Part shown: positions 26,337-34,743 of the stretch, one piece after another
How positions within the stretch are numbered: position 1 is the stretch's first letter
Layout of the letters: every line of letters begins with the position of its first letter
NCBI RefSeq assembly: GCF_003149375.1
Contig: NZ_QFWH01000004.1
Coordinates: 1-64,000 of the forward strand
Direction of reading: 5' to 3'
DNA from: Vampirovibrio chlorellavorus
GTDB taxonomy: Bacteria; Cyanobacteriota; Vampirovibrionia; Vampirovibrionales; Vampirovibrionaceae
Length of the DNA: 64,000 bases
Made by a program: the position numbers and the translations under genes
Notes under the pieces: generated by a model
What the model saw: only the letters and a program-made list of their open reading frames with translations
Told to the model about the DNA's origin: nothing
Databases searched by the model: none

Positions 26337-27731
26337 ATGGCTCCATCGGTTCTGACCTCTGGCTCCAATGAAAGTGCCCTGCACGCAGACCTTGATCTGG
26401 CGGTGCTGTGGCAAAAAGTACAAGCCGATCTCAAGGGCAAAATGAGCCAGCCCAGCTTTGAGACCTGGATTTCTCCTCTGGAGATTGAAAAACTGACTGA
26501 CAAGTCCGTCACTTTAAAGGCGGAAAGCGAGTTTAACCGGGAATTGATCCTGAAGCGATATCGTACTGAACTCAAGGCGGCTTTCAGCGAGGTGATTGGC
26601 ACCCCTATGGAGGTAGCTGTGGTGGTGGCCGAACCCAAGGAAGAGGAGCCCCTCAGCGAGGAGGCATTTGCCGCCCGGGAGTTGCCCAATCGTCCCTGGA
26701 CGCCCCGGGTGACCCGCAGTAACCTGAATCCCCGTTACACCTTTGAATCGTTCGTGGTGGGCCAGCACAACCGCTTTTGTCACGCGGCGGCCTTAGCCGT
26801 AGCCGAAACCCCGGCTCAAAGTTACAATCCCTTCTTTATTTACGGTGGGGTGGGTCTGGGAAAAACCCACCTGATGCAGGCCATTGGGCACTTTGCCTTG
26901 CAGCATCACACCGATCTGAAGGTGCGCTACGTCACGGCGGAGCAATTTACCAATGACATGATCAACGCCCTGGGGCAGAAGGATATGAAGGGCTTTCAGG
27001 ATCGTTACCGTCGCAATGACATCCTGATTATTGACGATGTGCAGTTTCTGGAAGGGAAGACCCGCACCCAGGAAGAGGTGTTCCATACCTTTAACGCCCT
27101 GCACGAATCGGGCAAGCAAATTATTCTCTCCAGCGATCGTTCGCCCAAGAATTTGTCCCGTCTGGAAGATCGTCTGCGCAGCCGCTTCGAATGGGGGCTG
27201 ATTGCCGATGTGCAGGTTCCTGATCTGGAAACCCGTGTGGCCATTTTGCAGAAAAAGGCCGAGCGGGAGCATTTTCAGGTGGGCATGGATGTGCTGAACT
27301 TTATTGCCGAAAGCTACCCCAATAACATTCGGGAATTAGAAGGCGCACTGAACAAAGTGGCCGCTTACGGCATGCTGACCCGAACCAGCATTGACCTGGT
27401 GGTGGCCCAAACGGTGCTGGGCACCCCGGTGGACAATCGGCGGGTTTCTCTGGAAGACATTCTGGAGACGGTGGCCGGATATTACCATATGCGCTCCTCA
27501 GACTTAAAAAGCCCTTCCCGTGCCAAAGACTTGTCTCACGCCCGTCAGGTGGCCATTTACGTGATTCGGGAGATGACCGAGGCCAGTTTTCCTAAAATCG
27601 GGGAATTGATTGGTGGTCGCAAGCACACCACCATTTTGTACGCCTACGAAAAAATCAAGGAAGAGCTGGAAAGCCACCCGGTGCTAAAGCAGCAAATCGA
27701 GGAAATCCGGGGTCGGGTGAAACCCCGATAA
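26337..27731 (+). CDS. dnaA: Chromosomal replication initiator DnaA
   Basis: 464 aa. Domain I (about 20-95) carries WQKVQADLK and SFETWISPL. The AAA+ domain has the DnaA start NPRYTFESFVVGQHN (about 126-140), Walker A GGVGLGKTHL (about 169-178), Walker B ILIIDDVQF (about 230-238), sensor SSDRSPK and box VII. Domain IV ends with the DNA-binding helices and GGRKHTTILYAYEKI (about 425-439). ATG start without a close ribosome site. It is divergent from the rpmH cluster, the arrangement expected near a replication origin. Confidence 0.96.
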   Translation: MAPSVLTSGSNESALHADLDLAVLWQKVQADLKGKMSQPSFETWISPLEIEKLTDKSVTLKAESEFNRELILKRYRTELKAAFSEVIGTPMEVAVVVAEPKEEEPLSEEAFAARELPNRPWTPRVTRSNLNPRYTFESFVVGQHNRFCHAAALAVAETPAQSYNPFFIYGGVGLGKTHLMQAIGHFALQHHTDLKVRYVTAEQFTNDMINALGQKDMKGFQDRYRRNDILIIDDVQFLEGKTRTQEEVFHTFNALHESGKQIILSSDRSPKNLSRLEDRLRSRFEWGLIADVQVPDLETRVAILQKKAEREHFQVGMDVLNFIAESYPNNIRELEGALNKVAAYGMLTRTSIDLVVAQTVLGTPVDNRRVSLEDILETVAGYYHMRSSDLKSPSRAKDLSHARQVAIYVIREMTEASFPKIGELIGGRKHTTILYAYEKIKEELESHPVLKQQIEEIRGRVKPR

Positions 27732-27910
27732 AGATACCGGTAGAGGCCTTGGTAAACGGGGCAGGGTAGTTAGTCTTTTGATTCTCAACCCGTGGTCGTT
27801 CTATGGGGTTGGTCCGTTAAAACCAGCACTGGAGAGCCCCGCTCGTCGTAGTTTGTGGGCCTGTTTTTGCTAGAAGCAATTGTGGGTACGGGTCAGTCCG
27901 CACTAAAATG

Positions 27911-29212
27911 CTAGTCCAGCCGCTCCAGAATAGACTGAAGGGCCAGCCGGGTATGGGCGTAGGTCAGTCCCCCTTGCAGGTACACGGCATAGGGCGGGCG
28001 CAGGGGGCCATCGGCGGAAAGCTCAATGGTGGAACCATCAATAAACGTGCCGCCGGCCATCACCACTTCATCGGCGTAACCGGGCGGATTGGCCGGAATG
28101 GGCAGGATATGGCTGTTAACGGGGCTGAGGCTTTGCAGCACCTGACAGAATTTGACCAGTTTATCCGCTTCCCGCAGGGTCAAAATCTGGATGATATCGC
28201 TACGGCTGTCCTGCCAATGGGGGGCCGTGTCATAGCCTGCCTGCTCAAACAGTTTGGCCGCCAGACTCATGCCTTTCAGAGCCTCTTTCACCACGCCGGG
28301 GGCCAGGTACAAACCTTGTAGCAGCAGGCGTGTGAGATTAAAGGTATAGCCACCATCGGCACCCACGCCGGGACAGGTTAAAAAGTCGGCGCAGGCTTCC
28401 ACCAAATCGGCCCGTCCGGCTATGTAGCCACCGGCGGGCACAATGCCGCCCCCGGCGTTTTTAATCAGGGAACCCGCAATCAGGTCAGCACCCACGGCAG
28501 TGGGCTCCTGGGTCTGGGTGAATTCCCCGTAACAGTTGTCCACCATCACAATGACTTGCGGATGGATGGCTTTGACGGCCTGAATCAGCGCTGACAGTTG
28601 CGGAATGGTGAGGGAGGGGCGCAAACTGTACCCTCGAGAACGTTGGATGAACACCAGCTTGGCCGCTTTGATTTGCTCCGCTTCCGCTTCGGTAAAGGTG
28701 GTCCGCACGCTATAGCCCACAGCGGTTTCCGCTCCCGTTTCCGTTTGGGGGGGCGGGTTGAAGATGGAGAGTTCGTGATATTGCACCTGCTTGGCGGCCA
28801 GAGAGTGCTTGCTGTGGCCGCGCAAGCCGATCACCTCTTCCAGCGTATCGTAGGGGCGTCCGGTGATGGACAACAGGGTATCGCCCGGTTGCAGGCAGCC
28901 GTTGAGTCCCACGGACAGGGCATGGGTGCCGGATACGATTTGCACCCGTACCAGGGCCGCTTCCGCTTGCAAGGCGTGGGCAAACACGGCATCCGTGACT
29001 TCCCGCCCCAAGTCATCGTGGCCGTAGCCGCTGACCGATAAAAAATGCTCTTCGCCCACCTTGTTCTGGACAAAACCGGTTAAAACCCGCTGGAAGGTTT
29101 CATGGTAAACGGCCTCTTGCTGGGGCCAAATGCTTGCCTGAAGCTCGGCTTCAGCGGATAGAAGCTGTGAGTGGATGGCAGAGGGGGAGGAAAGGCAGTG
29201 CGTGTTCATCAT
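27911..29212 (-). CDS. PLP-dependent lyase, aluminium-resistance/methionine gamma-lyase-like family
   Basis: 433 aa. It resembles the family annotated as 'methionine gamma-lyase family' or 'cystathionine beta-lyase involved in aluminium resistance'. Features: N-terminal GYGHDDLGR near 62, IVSGTHALS near 93, the phosphate-loop region LLSITGRPYDTLEEVIG near 113-129, VMVDNCYGEF near 221, the PLP lysine in GSLIKNAGGG near 247, and the conserved ending GLTYAHTRLALQ. It probably performs a C-S lyase reaction on a sulfur amino acid. The ATG lies six bases after the extended -10 TGCTAAGGT (minus strand 29227-29219) with no ribosome site, suggesting a leaderless mRNA. Confidence 0.85.
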   Translation of the reverse strand: MMNTHCLSSPSAIHSQLLSAEAELQASIWPQQEAVYHETFQRVLTGFVQNKVGEEHFLSVSGYGHDDLGREVTDAVFAHALQAEAALVRVQIVSGTHALSVGLNGCLQPGDTLLSITGRPYDTLEEVIGLRGHSKHSLAAKQVQYHELSIFNPPPQTETGAETAVGYSVRTTFTEAEAEQIKAAKLVFIQRSRGYSLRPSLTIPQLSALIQAVKAIHPQVIVMVDNCYGEFTQTQEPTAVGADLIAGSLIKNAGGGIVPAGGYIAGRADLVEACADFLTCPGVGADGGYTFNLTRLLLQGLYLAPGVVKEALKGMSLAAKLFEQAGYDTAPHWQDSRSDIIQILTLREADKLVKFCQVLQSLSPVNSHILPIPANPPGYADEVVMAGGTFIDGSTIELSADGPLRPPYAVYLQGGLTYAHTRLALQSILERLD

Positions 29213-29218
29213 GCCATC

Positions 29219-29227
29219 ACCTTAGCA
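29219..29227 (-). promoter_or_regulatory. Extended -10 six bases before the lyase ATG
   Basis: Minus strand TGCTAAGGT, then six bases (GATGGC), then ATG at 29212. Same layout as tgt and the PepT-like gene. Confidence 0.45.
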
Positions 29228-29307
29228 GAAAAGTGGATGATTTCTAATTTGTTTTTGGTTTTGGTCTTTAACTTGAAGGTTGAATGGGAGGCCCCAAGAT
29301 CGCTCAA

Positions 29308-29336
29308 ACCCCTTCGATCCGAAAGAACGAAGGGGT
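29308..29336 (-). terminator. Hairpin after the 51-aa gene
   Basis: ACCCCTTCG and CGAAGGGGT form a perfect 9-bp stem with an 11-base loop. On the minus strand it is followed only by TTTGAG, so termination is likely but weak. Confidence 0.5.
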
Positions 29337-29362
29337 CGTAAACGGTTTAAAAATCAGGGGGC

Positions 29363-29518
29363 TTACTTGACGCTGACCAGGTGTGGGGTAACCCCCAGCT
29401 CGTTTTGAAGGATCTTGGCTTTGGCGTAGGCCATGGTGCGACGTTTTTCAGCACCCTTGATGATAAAATGCACTGAAAAAGCGGTATTTTTTTGCGGTTT
29501 GCGAGGTTGTGGGGTCAT
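29363..29518 (-). CDS. Small basic protein, 51 aa, unknown
   Basis: Not recognised. An upstream ATG would give 107 aa, but the ATG at 29518 is preferred because GGTGGAGG lies 11 bases before it; the longer version's first half is low in coding character. The 51-aa product is basic (MTPQPRKPQKN, then EKRRTMAYAKAKILQNELG), with a likely helix at about 25-42, and no membrane segment. It could bind nucleic acid or the ribosome, but nothing proves this. A hairpin follows 27 bases after the stop. Confidence 0.5.
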   Translation of the reverse strand: MTPQPRKPQKNTAFSVHFIIKGAEKRRTMAYAKAKILQNELGVTPHLVSVK

Positions 29519-29775
29519 CAGCGTCGTAGCCTCCACCGTAGCGAATCTATAGTGATTCCTATCGGCGCATTGCCATAAACCTTTAGGATTTTTGGGAATC
29601 CCGTCCAAATGGTTTAACATTTTGTAATATATAAAGGTGACAGTACCAGGGTTGATCGCTTGTAAAAAGTGTAGGAAACCTATCATATATAATGGTAAGG
29701 GCCGTTAAAAGGGTATGGCGTATATCTGCCCCAAATTGGTTCCCCAAAGTTTGATTTCTACTTGCCCGAGGTAAA

Positions 29776-29865
29776 ATGCAGGAATTTTTTCAAAAAAGTG
29801 CCCGTTGGATCGCATTGCTGATGTTGGTATCCTTGCTGGTGACCAGCTACGTATTCTTGTTTTGA
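29776..29865 (+). CDS. Possible 29-aa single-pass membrane peptide
   Basis: MQEFFQKSARWIALLMLVSL and on to a stop: a short amphipathic start, then one hydrophobic segment ending SYVFLF. GAGG (29768-29771) lies 4 bases before the ATG. The stop is 8 bases before the ATG of the EnvC-like gene, which lacks its own ribosome site, so translation of this peptide could feed the next gene. Against it: TAAAAT at 29772-29777 overlaps the ATG and could be a -10, which would place the mRNA start after it. Confidence 0.35.
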   Translation: MQEFFQKSARWIALLMLVSLLVTSYVFLF

Positions 29866-29873
29866 TAGTCACT

Positions 29874-31058
29874 ATGCGCTTTCAGCATTGCTTCTCCCGT
29901 TTTAAAGCCCTGTTTTCAGCACTGTTACTGGGCTGCATTCTGCTGTCTGGTTTTTCTACCGATGTTTTTGCGGATAATCGCCAGAAAATCCAGGAACTCC
30001 AGGGGCAAACCAGTTCTTTAAAATCGCAGGCTGCTTTAATGCGCAAAAAAAAGCTGGAGAAAATGCGGGCGGCTCAGGTGCTGACCCAAAACCTGGCTGC
30101 CAATCAACGTCGTCTGGAGTTGGAACGTCGCTCACTGGAGTTTCATCAGCAGCGCTTGAATGAGACTCGGGATAAGCTGGTTTATTTGAATGGCCGTCTG
30201 GATGCGGTCATGGGAGAGGCGGTTCGGCTGGGACAAAACGCGGGGCGTCGCCTGAGAAACCTGTATATGGGCGAACGCCTGAGCATGATTCAGATGATTC
30301 TGGAGGCCAACGATCTTTCCACCTTGCTGGACCGTATTTACTACAAGAAAAAAATCATGGCCCAGGATAAAAAACTGCTGGAGGATTTTCGGGTCAAAAT
30401 TTCGGAACTGAACTCTTTGAAGGCGGAGTTTGCCCAGCAAAAAACGGTGATCGGCCAGGCCATCGCTACCATTCGGGTGAAAAACGTGGAAATCCAGCGC
30501 TCCATCGAGATTGATCGGAACTTGCGAGAGCGTTACCGTAACGATGCCGCCTTTTACCAGCGGGCTGAGCAGGAACTGTTAGCGGAATCCAACAGCATTA
30601 CCGCGCAAATCCGCTCTTTAATGTCGGCGCGCCGGAAAACCTTTACCGTGGTGCGCAATAGCACGGGCAGCTTTATGTGGCCCATCAGCGGGCGGGTCAG
30701 CTCCGGCTTTGGCTCCCGATTCCACCCCATTCATCGCCGGGTCATCACCCACACCGGGCTGGACATTGCCGGGCCCAACGGCGGGGCCATTCACGCCGCC
30801 GATGGGGGTGAGGTTATTTTTGCCGGCTGGAAAGGCGGCTACGGCAAGGCCATCATGATCAACCATGGCAACCGCAACGGCCAGAACCTGGTGACCCTGT
30901 ACGGGCACTTGTCCGCCATTTCGGTTTCGACCGGGCAGTCTGTGTCCAAGGGGCAGGTCATTGGGGCGGAAGGTTCTACCGGTTATTCCACCGGGCCCCA
31001 CTTGCATTTTGAAGTGCGGGTGAATGGGGCGCCGGTCAACCCACTGGGTTATTTGTAG
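29874..31058 (+). CDS. EnvC-like murein hydrolase/activator (coiled coil plus LytM/M23 domain)
   Basis: 394 aa from the ATG at 29874, chosen because it begins a clean signal peptide (MRFQHCFSRFK, then a hydrophobic run ending near VFA at 33). Residues about 36-240 are a long coiled coil rich in Lys/Gln/Arg (QKIQELQGQ onward). The LytM domain covers about 270-394, with HTGLDIAGP (about 292) and the closing motif GPHLHFEV (about 373-380). His, Asp and HxH ligands are all present, so unlike EnvC it may be an active zinc endopeptidase. Such proteins split septal peptidoglycan in division, usually under FtsEX control. No ftsEX is next to it. Confidence 0.88.
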   Translation: MRFQHCFSRFKALFSALLLGCILLSGFSTDVFADNRQKIQELQGQTSSLKSQAALMRKKKLEKMRAAQVLTQNLAANQRRLELERRSLEFHQQRLNETRDKLVYLNGRLDAVMGEAVRLGQNAGRRLRNLYMGERLSMIQMILEANDLSTLLDRIYYKKKIMAQDKKLLEDFRVKISELNSLKAEFAQQKTVIGQAIATIRVKNVEIQRSIEIDRNLRERYRNDAAFYQRAEQELLAESNSITAQIRSLMSARRKTFTVVRNSTGSFMWPISGRVSSGFGSRFHPIHRRVITHTGLDIAGPNGGAIHAADGGEVIFAGWKGGYGKAIMINHGNRNGQNLVTLYGHLSAISVSTGQSVSKGQVIGAEGSTGYSTGPHLHFEVRVNGAPVNPLGYL

Positions 31059-31113
31059 TTTCTTTGAGGCAATTTGAATTCGGCACGACACTTTATCCAA
31101 TTACCTCAAACTC

Positions 31114-31122
31114 TGGTAAAAT
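31114..31122 (+). promoter_or_regulatory. Extended -10 promoter, lptD
   Basis: TGGTAAAAT: the TGn extension and TAAAAT. Predicted start near 31129, giving a 5' leader of about 215 bases that contains the 18-bp repeats. Confidence 0.45.
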
Positions 31123-31133
31123 GTTGGGGCAAT

Positions 31134-31187
31134 GTTAAGAAAATATTAAAGGTTAAGAAAATACTAAAGGCTCAGAAAGTATTAAAG
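31134..31187. repeat. Three tandem 18-bp repeats in the lptD leader
   Basis: Units at 31134-31151, 31152-31169 and 31170-31187. The first two differ at one base (GTTAAGAAAATATTAAAG against GTTAAGAAAATACTAAAG); the third is diverged. AT-rich and purine-biased on the plus strand. Confidence 0.75.
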
Positions 31188-31346
31188 CGCTGGAAAGTCG
31201 TGAGAACAATTTTGTATTCAGCACTTCATTATGGGTTCGACCCGCCGGGTTGCTCAGGTGAGTCGCCCAAATACTGAACAGTAGCCCTTACAGCTTTTTT
31301 TTGTCCATTGGGCAGGCCAGGCCCCTCCACAGAAGGAATTTCATTT

Positions 31347-33599
31347 ATGACTCAACCGGTAGACGGTTTGCGGATTTCACTCACCACCCAAAGGACTTGC
31401 TCCAAAGCAGGCGCGGCGTGTCTGGCCAAATCTGTGTTGATTGGGTTGGGACTGCTGGCCTGTGCGTCTGACTTCGGGGTGACCCCGGTTCAGGCCCAGA
31501 TGATTAACGATCCGGCGGCCAGTGTGTTGATGATGAGTGCCAACTCCCGTTTTCAGCCGGTGAAAGAGGGTGAGTCAGAGGCGACTAAGCCCGAAGGAAC
31601 GAAAAAGAGGCAGAAAGCATCCGATGTGACTTCCTCGGCAACGCAGCCGGCGCCTGTGGCGGATGCTAATGCAAAAAACACGGATGTGACGGCTCTTCCC
31701 GCCATTTTGGAGTCGGACGCCCCAGAAGGAAAGGCAGATGCGGATAGTGACGCCGGGAGTGTGGGCGCTTCCGGAGAGCCCATTAAGGCCCGTGCGGTCA
31801 TGGTGGATATCAACAGCAACAACCTCAATTATGACCGGGATCATGACGTCTATGTGGCCACGGGCTCGGTCCACATGGTTATTTCGGATCAAAACTCCGA
31901 GTTGTACGCCGATAAGCTGATCTACGACCAGAATCAGGAGCTGGCTATCGCCGAAGGCAACGTGGTCATTGTTAAAGACGGTCAGCGGACGGAAGGCACT
32001 TACGCCAAGATTGACCTGACCCGTCGTTCCGCCCTGATTAACGACCCGGTAACCACGATTTCCGCCGTGCGGGTCAAGGCCAAGGAAGCCATGGTGAACA
32101 AGAACGAGATCATCATGGAGCATGGCCGCTTCATCATCAGCGGTATTGTTTATCAGCAGCTGGCCTCCCAGGGGGGGATTGGCAGTTTGGGGCAAAATAC
32201 GGGTAAAGGCTCCCAGCAGGCCAAGTTGCGCCGGGAATTTTCTAAAAAAGCCTATGAAAACCGCATTATGCGAACCAACACCCTCACCTATGATCAGCAA
32301 AAGCAATACGAGGATTTGGAGAACCTGAAACAGGGCAAGCAAAACTTTGATGACTCGCCCAACAAGGTTTCCCGCTTCAGCATTAAGGCTAAGGAAATTG
32401 AGGTGGTTCGTCACGAGGACGGGTATGACGATGTCATGCTGAAGCGTCCCAGCCTGTATATGGGTAAGTACAAGCTGTTCACCTTCCCCAATACTGACTT
32501 GTCCTACGATGGTCCCACCAAAAACATTCAGTATCTGGGCCCTGATGTTGGCTCTTACCGGGCGTACGGTGGCGCTTACGCCGGGCCCGGCTGGGATTTC
32601 CACGTGGGGAAAGGCTCCCTGCGGGTGTCGCCCTTTGTGAGTTACGGCTCACCCGGTTTCTGGTCTTCCGATGGAAAATCCGGCAAGCAGATCGACGCGG
32701 GCTTTGGTTTGGGCGGACTGGTTCACTATCGGGACGCCAGCACCACCGTGGATTTGGGCTACAACAGCCGGGTGGGCTCTCCGGTTATGTTCGCCGATCG
32801 GCGCATTACCGACAATACGCACTTTATGGCCGCTTACAACGATGGCTACGTCAACGGGTTGCTGGGACAAACGGAACGTCCCAACTATATTGCCCAATTG
32901 ACGGACTACCGGGTGTTAAAAGATTTCAAGAAGTTCCAGCTGACCTCGTTTGAAAGTATCGGGTACGCCCGGGATAACTTCTATCCCAACTTCCGGGAAA
33001 CCTACTTCGTGGAGGCGGATAAAGGAAAATCGCCGCAAATGCTGGGCCGGGCCCAGTTACAGTTGCAACTGCAAAACACGGCGCCCCTACTGACCCTGGG
33101 TAAGTATGCCTCCATGGGCATGCGGGCCCAGCTGATCACCTCAGCTTATTCCTCTGCGGATTTTGTGGCCCTGGGCCGGGTTGGCCCCACCTTGAACCTG
33201 AACCTGTTTGACAGCCGCTTGCAGACCAGTATGGGTTATACGGTCAGCCAGTCCATCGGCAAATCGCCGTTTGTGTTCGACAGTTACTACGGCGGGGCTC
33301 AAAACGTGTCCATGAACAACCTGGTTCGCATCAACAAGTTTTTGAGTCTGGGAAACAGCGGCAGCTTCAGTTTGAACCGGGATAACGCCCGGAACGCTCT
33401 GGCTGTGGGCAATACGTTTTACATGATGGTAGGGCCCACCGATGTGAAGGCCACCATTGGCTACGATTTCATCAACCGTCGCTCTTACTTTGGCTTCAAT
33501 TACTTCCCCGGTGCCAATAACTCGGTGGTCAACTTCGATAAAATGCGCATTATGCAGCCCGCCAATTTTACCCAACAGGCTTCCACTGCCAGATTTTAA
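31347..33599 (+). CDS. LptD/OstA-type outer-membrane assembly protein
   Basis: 750 aa from the ATG at 31347, chosen for AGAAGGA 9 bases upstream. Signal peptide about 1-50 (hydrophobic SVLIGLGLLACA, predicted cut after VQA). A low-complexity acidic/Ala-rich spacer follows (about 55-145), then an OstA/LptA-like jellyroll (about 150-265) with SNNLNYDRDHDVYVATGSVH and LYADKLIYDQNQELAIAEGN. The rest is a beta-barrel-like region of alternating strands, as in LptD C-termini. This places lipopolysaccharide at the outer leaflet in other bacteria. Its presence supports a diderm cell. No lptE or other lpt gene is adjacent. The barrel is divergent, so exact cargo is uncertain. Confidence 0.82.
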   Translation: MTQPVDGLRISLTTQRTCSKAGAACLAKSVLIGLGLLACASDFGVTPVQAQMINDPAASVLMMSANSRFQPVKEGESEATKPEGTKKRQKASDVTSSATQPAPVADANAKNTDVTALPAILESDAPEGKADADSDAGSVGASGEPIKARAVMVDINSNNLNYDRDHDVYVATGSVHMVISDQNSELYADKLIYDQNQELAIAEGNVVIVKDGQRTEGTYAKIDLTRRSALINDPVTTISAVRVKAKEAMVNKNEIIMEHGRFIISGIVYQQLASQGGIGSLGQNTGKGSQQAKLRREFSKKAYENRIMRTNTLTYDQQKQYEDLENLKQGKQNFDDSPNKVSRFSIKAKEIEVVRHEDGYDDVMLKRPSLYMGKYKLFTFPNTDLSYDGPTKNIQYLGPDVGSYRAYGGAYAGPGWDFHVGKGSLRVSPFVSYGSPGFWSSDGKSGKQIDAGFGLGGLVHYRDASTTVDLGYNSRVGSPVMFADRRITDNTHFMAAYNDGYVNGLLGQTERPNYIAQLTDYRVLKDFKKFQLTSFESIGYARDNFYPNFRETYFVEADKGKSPQMLGRAQLQLQLQNTAPLLTLGKYASMGMRAQLITSAYSSADFVALGRVGPTLNLNLFDSRLQTSMGYTVSQSIGKSPFVFDSYYGGAQNVSMNNLVRINKFLSLGNSGSFSLNRDNARNALAVGNTFYMMVGPTDVKATIGYDFINRRSYFGFNYFPGANNSVVNFDKMRIMQPANFTQQASTARF

Positions 33600-33648
33600 C
33601 CGATTTGTCTGACTGGAAACACTTGGGGCACGTGAGCTAGGCAGCAAC

Positions 33649-33676
33649 CATCCCTGACTCTCATGGGATTCTTTTG
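33649..33676 (+). terminator. Weak hairpin after lptD
   Basis: ATCCC and GGGAT arms with TCTTTTGG behind. It is short and overlaps the -35 of the next promoter; a weak terminator at best. Confidence 0.3.
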
Positions 33677-33702
33677 GAAGCTGACCCAAATTATGCTACA
33701 CT
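33674..33702 (+). promoter_or_regulatory. Promoter of accD-accA
   Basis: TTGGAA (33674-33679), 17 bases, TACACT (33697-33702), with TGC before the -10. Best-formed plus-strand promoter in the window; it leaves a leader of about 95 bases. Confidence 0.65.
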
Positions 33703-33803
33703 CTGAACCATTCGCTATCAGAATAAAGCATTGCTCTTCTGCCCTTGCTCATGGGTACAGAGCCTGAGTTGATCCCGTTTCAAGTACTTGCAGGAAAGCG
33801 CGT

Positions 33804-34727
33804 ATGTCTCTCAGAGATTGGTTTGCCTCCAAACGAGATAAGTCCACCCGGCTGGATGTGGCCGCTATGAACAATCGCCTCACCGATGAGGAAATTTGCA
33901 AGTTGTGGACGCAGTGCTTCAACTGCCAAGAAAATTTACCCACCAAGGAACTGGAAAAGAATTTAAACGTTTGTACCCAATGTGGCTATCACTTCCGAAT
34001 TGGCGCTTATGCTCGCATTGAGCAACTGTGCGAAGCGTTTGAGGAGCTGGATGCCGACCTCTCTCCCGCCGATCCCCTGAGCTTTACCGATACCGAGCCT
34101 TACTTAAAGCGCCAAAAGGATGCCCACAAAAAAACCGGCCTGAATGACGCCGTCATTACCGGCGTCGGTCAGATTGAGGGCGAGTCGGTGGCCCTGGCGG
34201 TGATGGATTTCACGTATCTGGGCGGTAGTATGGGCAGCGTGGTGGGCGAAAAGATTACCCGGGTCATTGAACGGGCTTTGGCTGACTGTTTGCCGGTGGT
34301 GATTTTCTCCTCGTCCGGTGGGGCCCGCATGCAGGAGGGGACCTTCTCCCTGATGCAGATGGTGAAAACCGGGGCGGCTCTGGCCCGCTTACACGAAGCT
34401 GGCCTGCTGTACGTATCCGTGTTGACCGAGCCTACCTTTGGGGGCGTGACGGCCAGTTTCGGTACCCTGGGCGATATTAACATCGCCGAAGAAGGGGCCC
34501 GGATCGGCTTTGCCGGTCGCCGGGTCATTGAGCAAACCATTCGTCAAAAGCTGCCCGCCGACTTCCAGACGGCCAACTACCTGTTGAATTACGGTCAGGT
34601 GGATATGGTGCTGCCGCGTCGGGAGCTGGGACCCATGTTGGCCAATCTTATTCGTTTGCACCGGCAATCCTCCGGTTTGAATCCAGCGGCCCAAACGTTC
34701 GCCAGCTCGGCGTCCGGGGCAGTTTGA
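33804..34727 (+). CDS. accD: Acetyl-CoA carboxylase carboxyltransferase subunit beta
   Basis: 307 aa. An N-terminal zinc ribbon with two CxxC pairs (CFNC about 38-41, CTQC about 57-60) is followed by the carboxyltransferase crotonase-like fold: PLSFTDTEPY, GGSMGSVVGEKITR (about 142-155), SSSGGARMQEG (about 172-182). It transfers the carboxyl group from biotin to acetyl-CoA with AccA, making malonyl-CoA for fatty-acid synthesis. The biotin carrier and carboxylase (accB/accC) are not in the window. AGGAAAG precedes the ATG. accA follows after 16 bases. Confidence 0.96.
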   Translation: MSLRDWFASKRDKSTRLDVAAMNNRLTDEEICKLWTQCFNCQENLPTKELEKNLNVCTQCGYHFRIGAYARIEQLCEAFEELDADLSPADPLSFTDTEPYLKRQKDAHKKTGLNDAVITGVGQIEGESVALAVMDFTYLGGSMGSVVGEKITRVIERALADCLPVVIFSSSGGARMQEGTFSLMQMVKTGAALARLHEAGLLYVSVLTEPTFGGVTASFGTLGDINIAEEGARIGFAGRRVIEQTIRQKLPADFQTANYLLNYGQVDMVLPRRELGPMLANLIRLHRQSSGLNPAAQTFASSASGAV

Positions 34728-34743
34728 TAAGGAAACGCAAGCC

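Noticed and set aside
31228-31250. GGGTTCGACCC resembling a tRNA T-arm
   Set aside because: Loop length is wrong and no acceptor, D or anticodon arms are found around it.
31074-31277. 67-aa ORF containing the 18-bp repeats (KKILK repeats, antimicrobial-peptide-like)
   Set aside because: TTG start with no ribosome site, begins before the mapped-looking -10 box, and lies in the lptD leader; repeat coding looks accidental.
31575-32603. 342-aa minus-strand ORF opposite lptD
   Set aside because: Shadow of the LptD frame; no ribosome site and unlikely composition (many His/Gly/Val runs).
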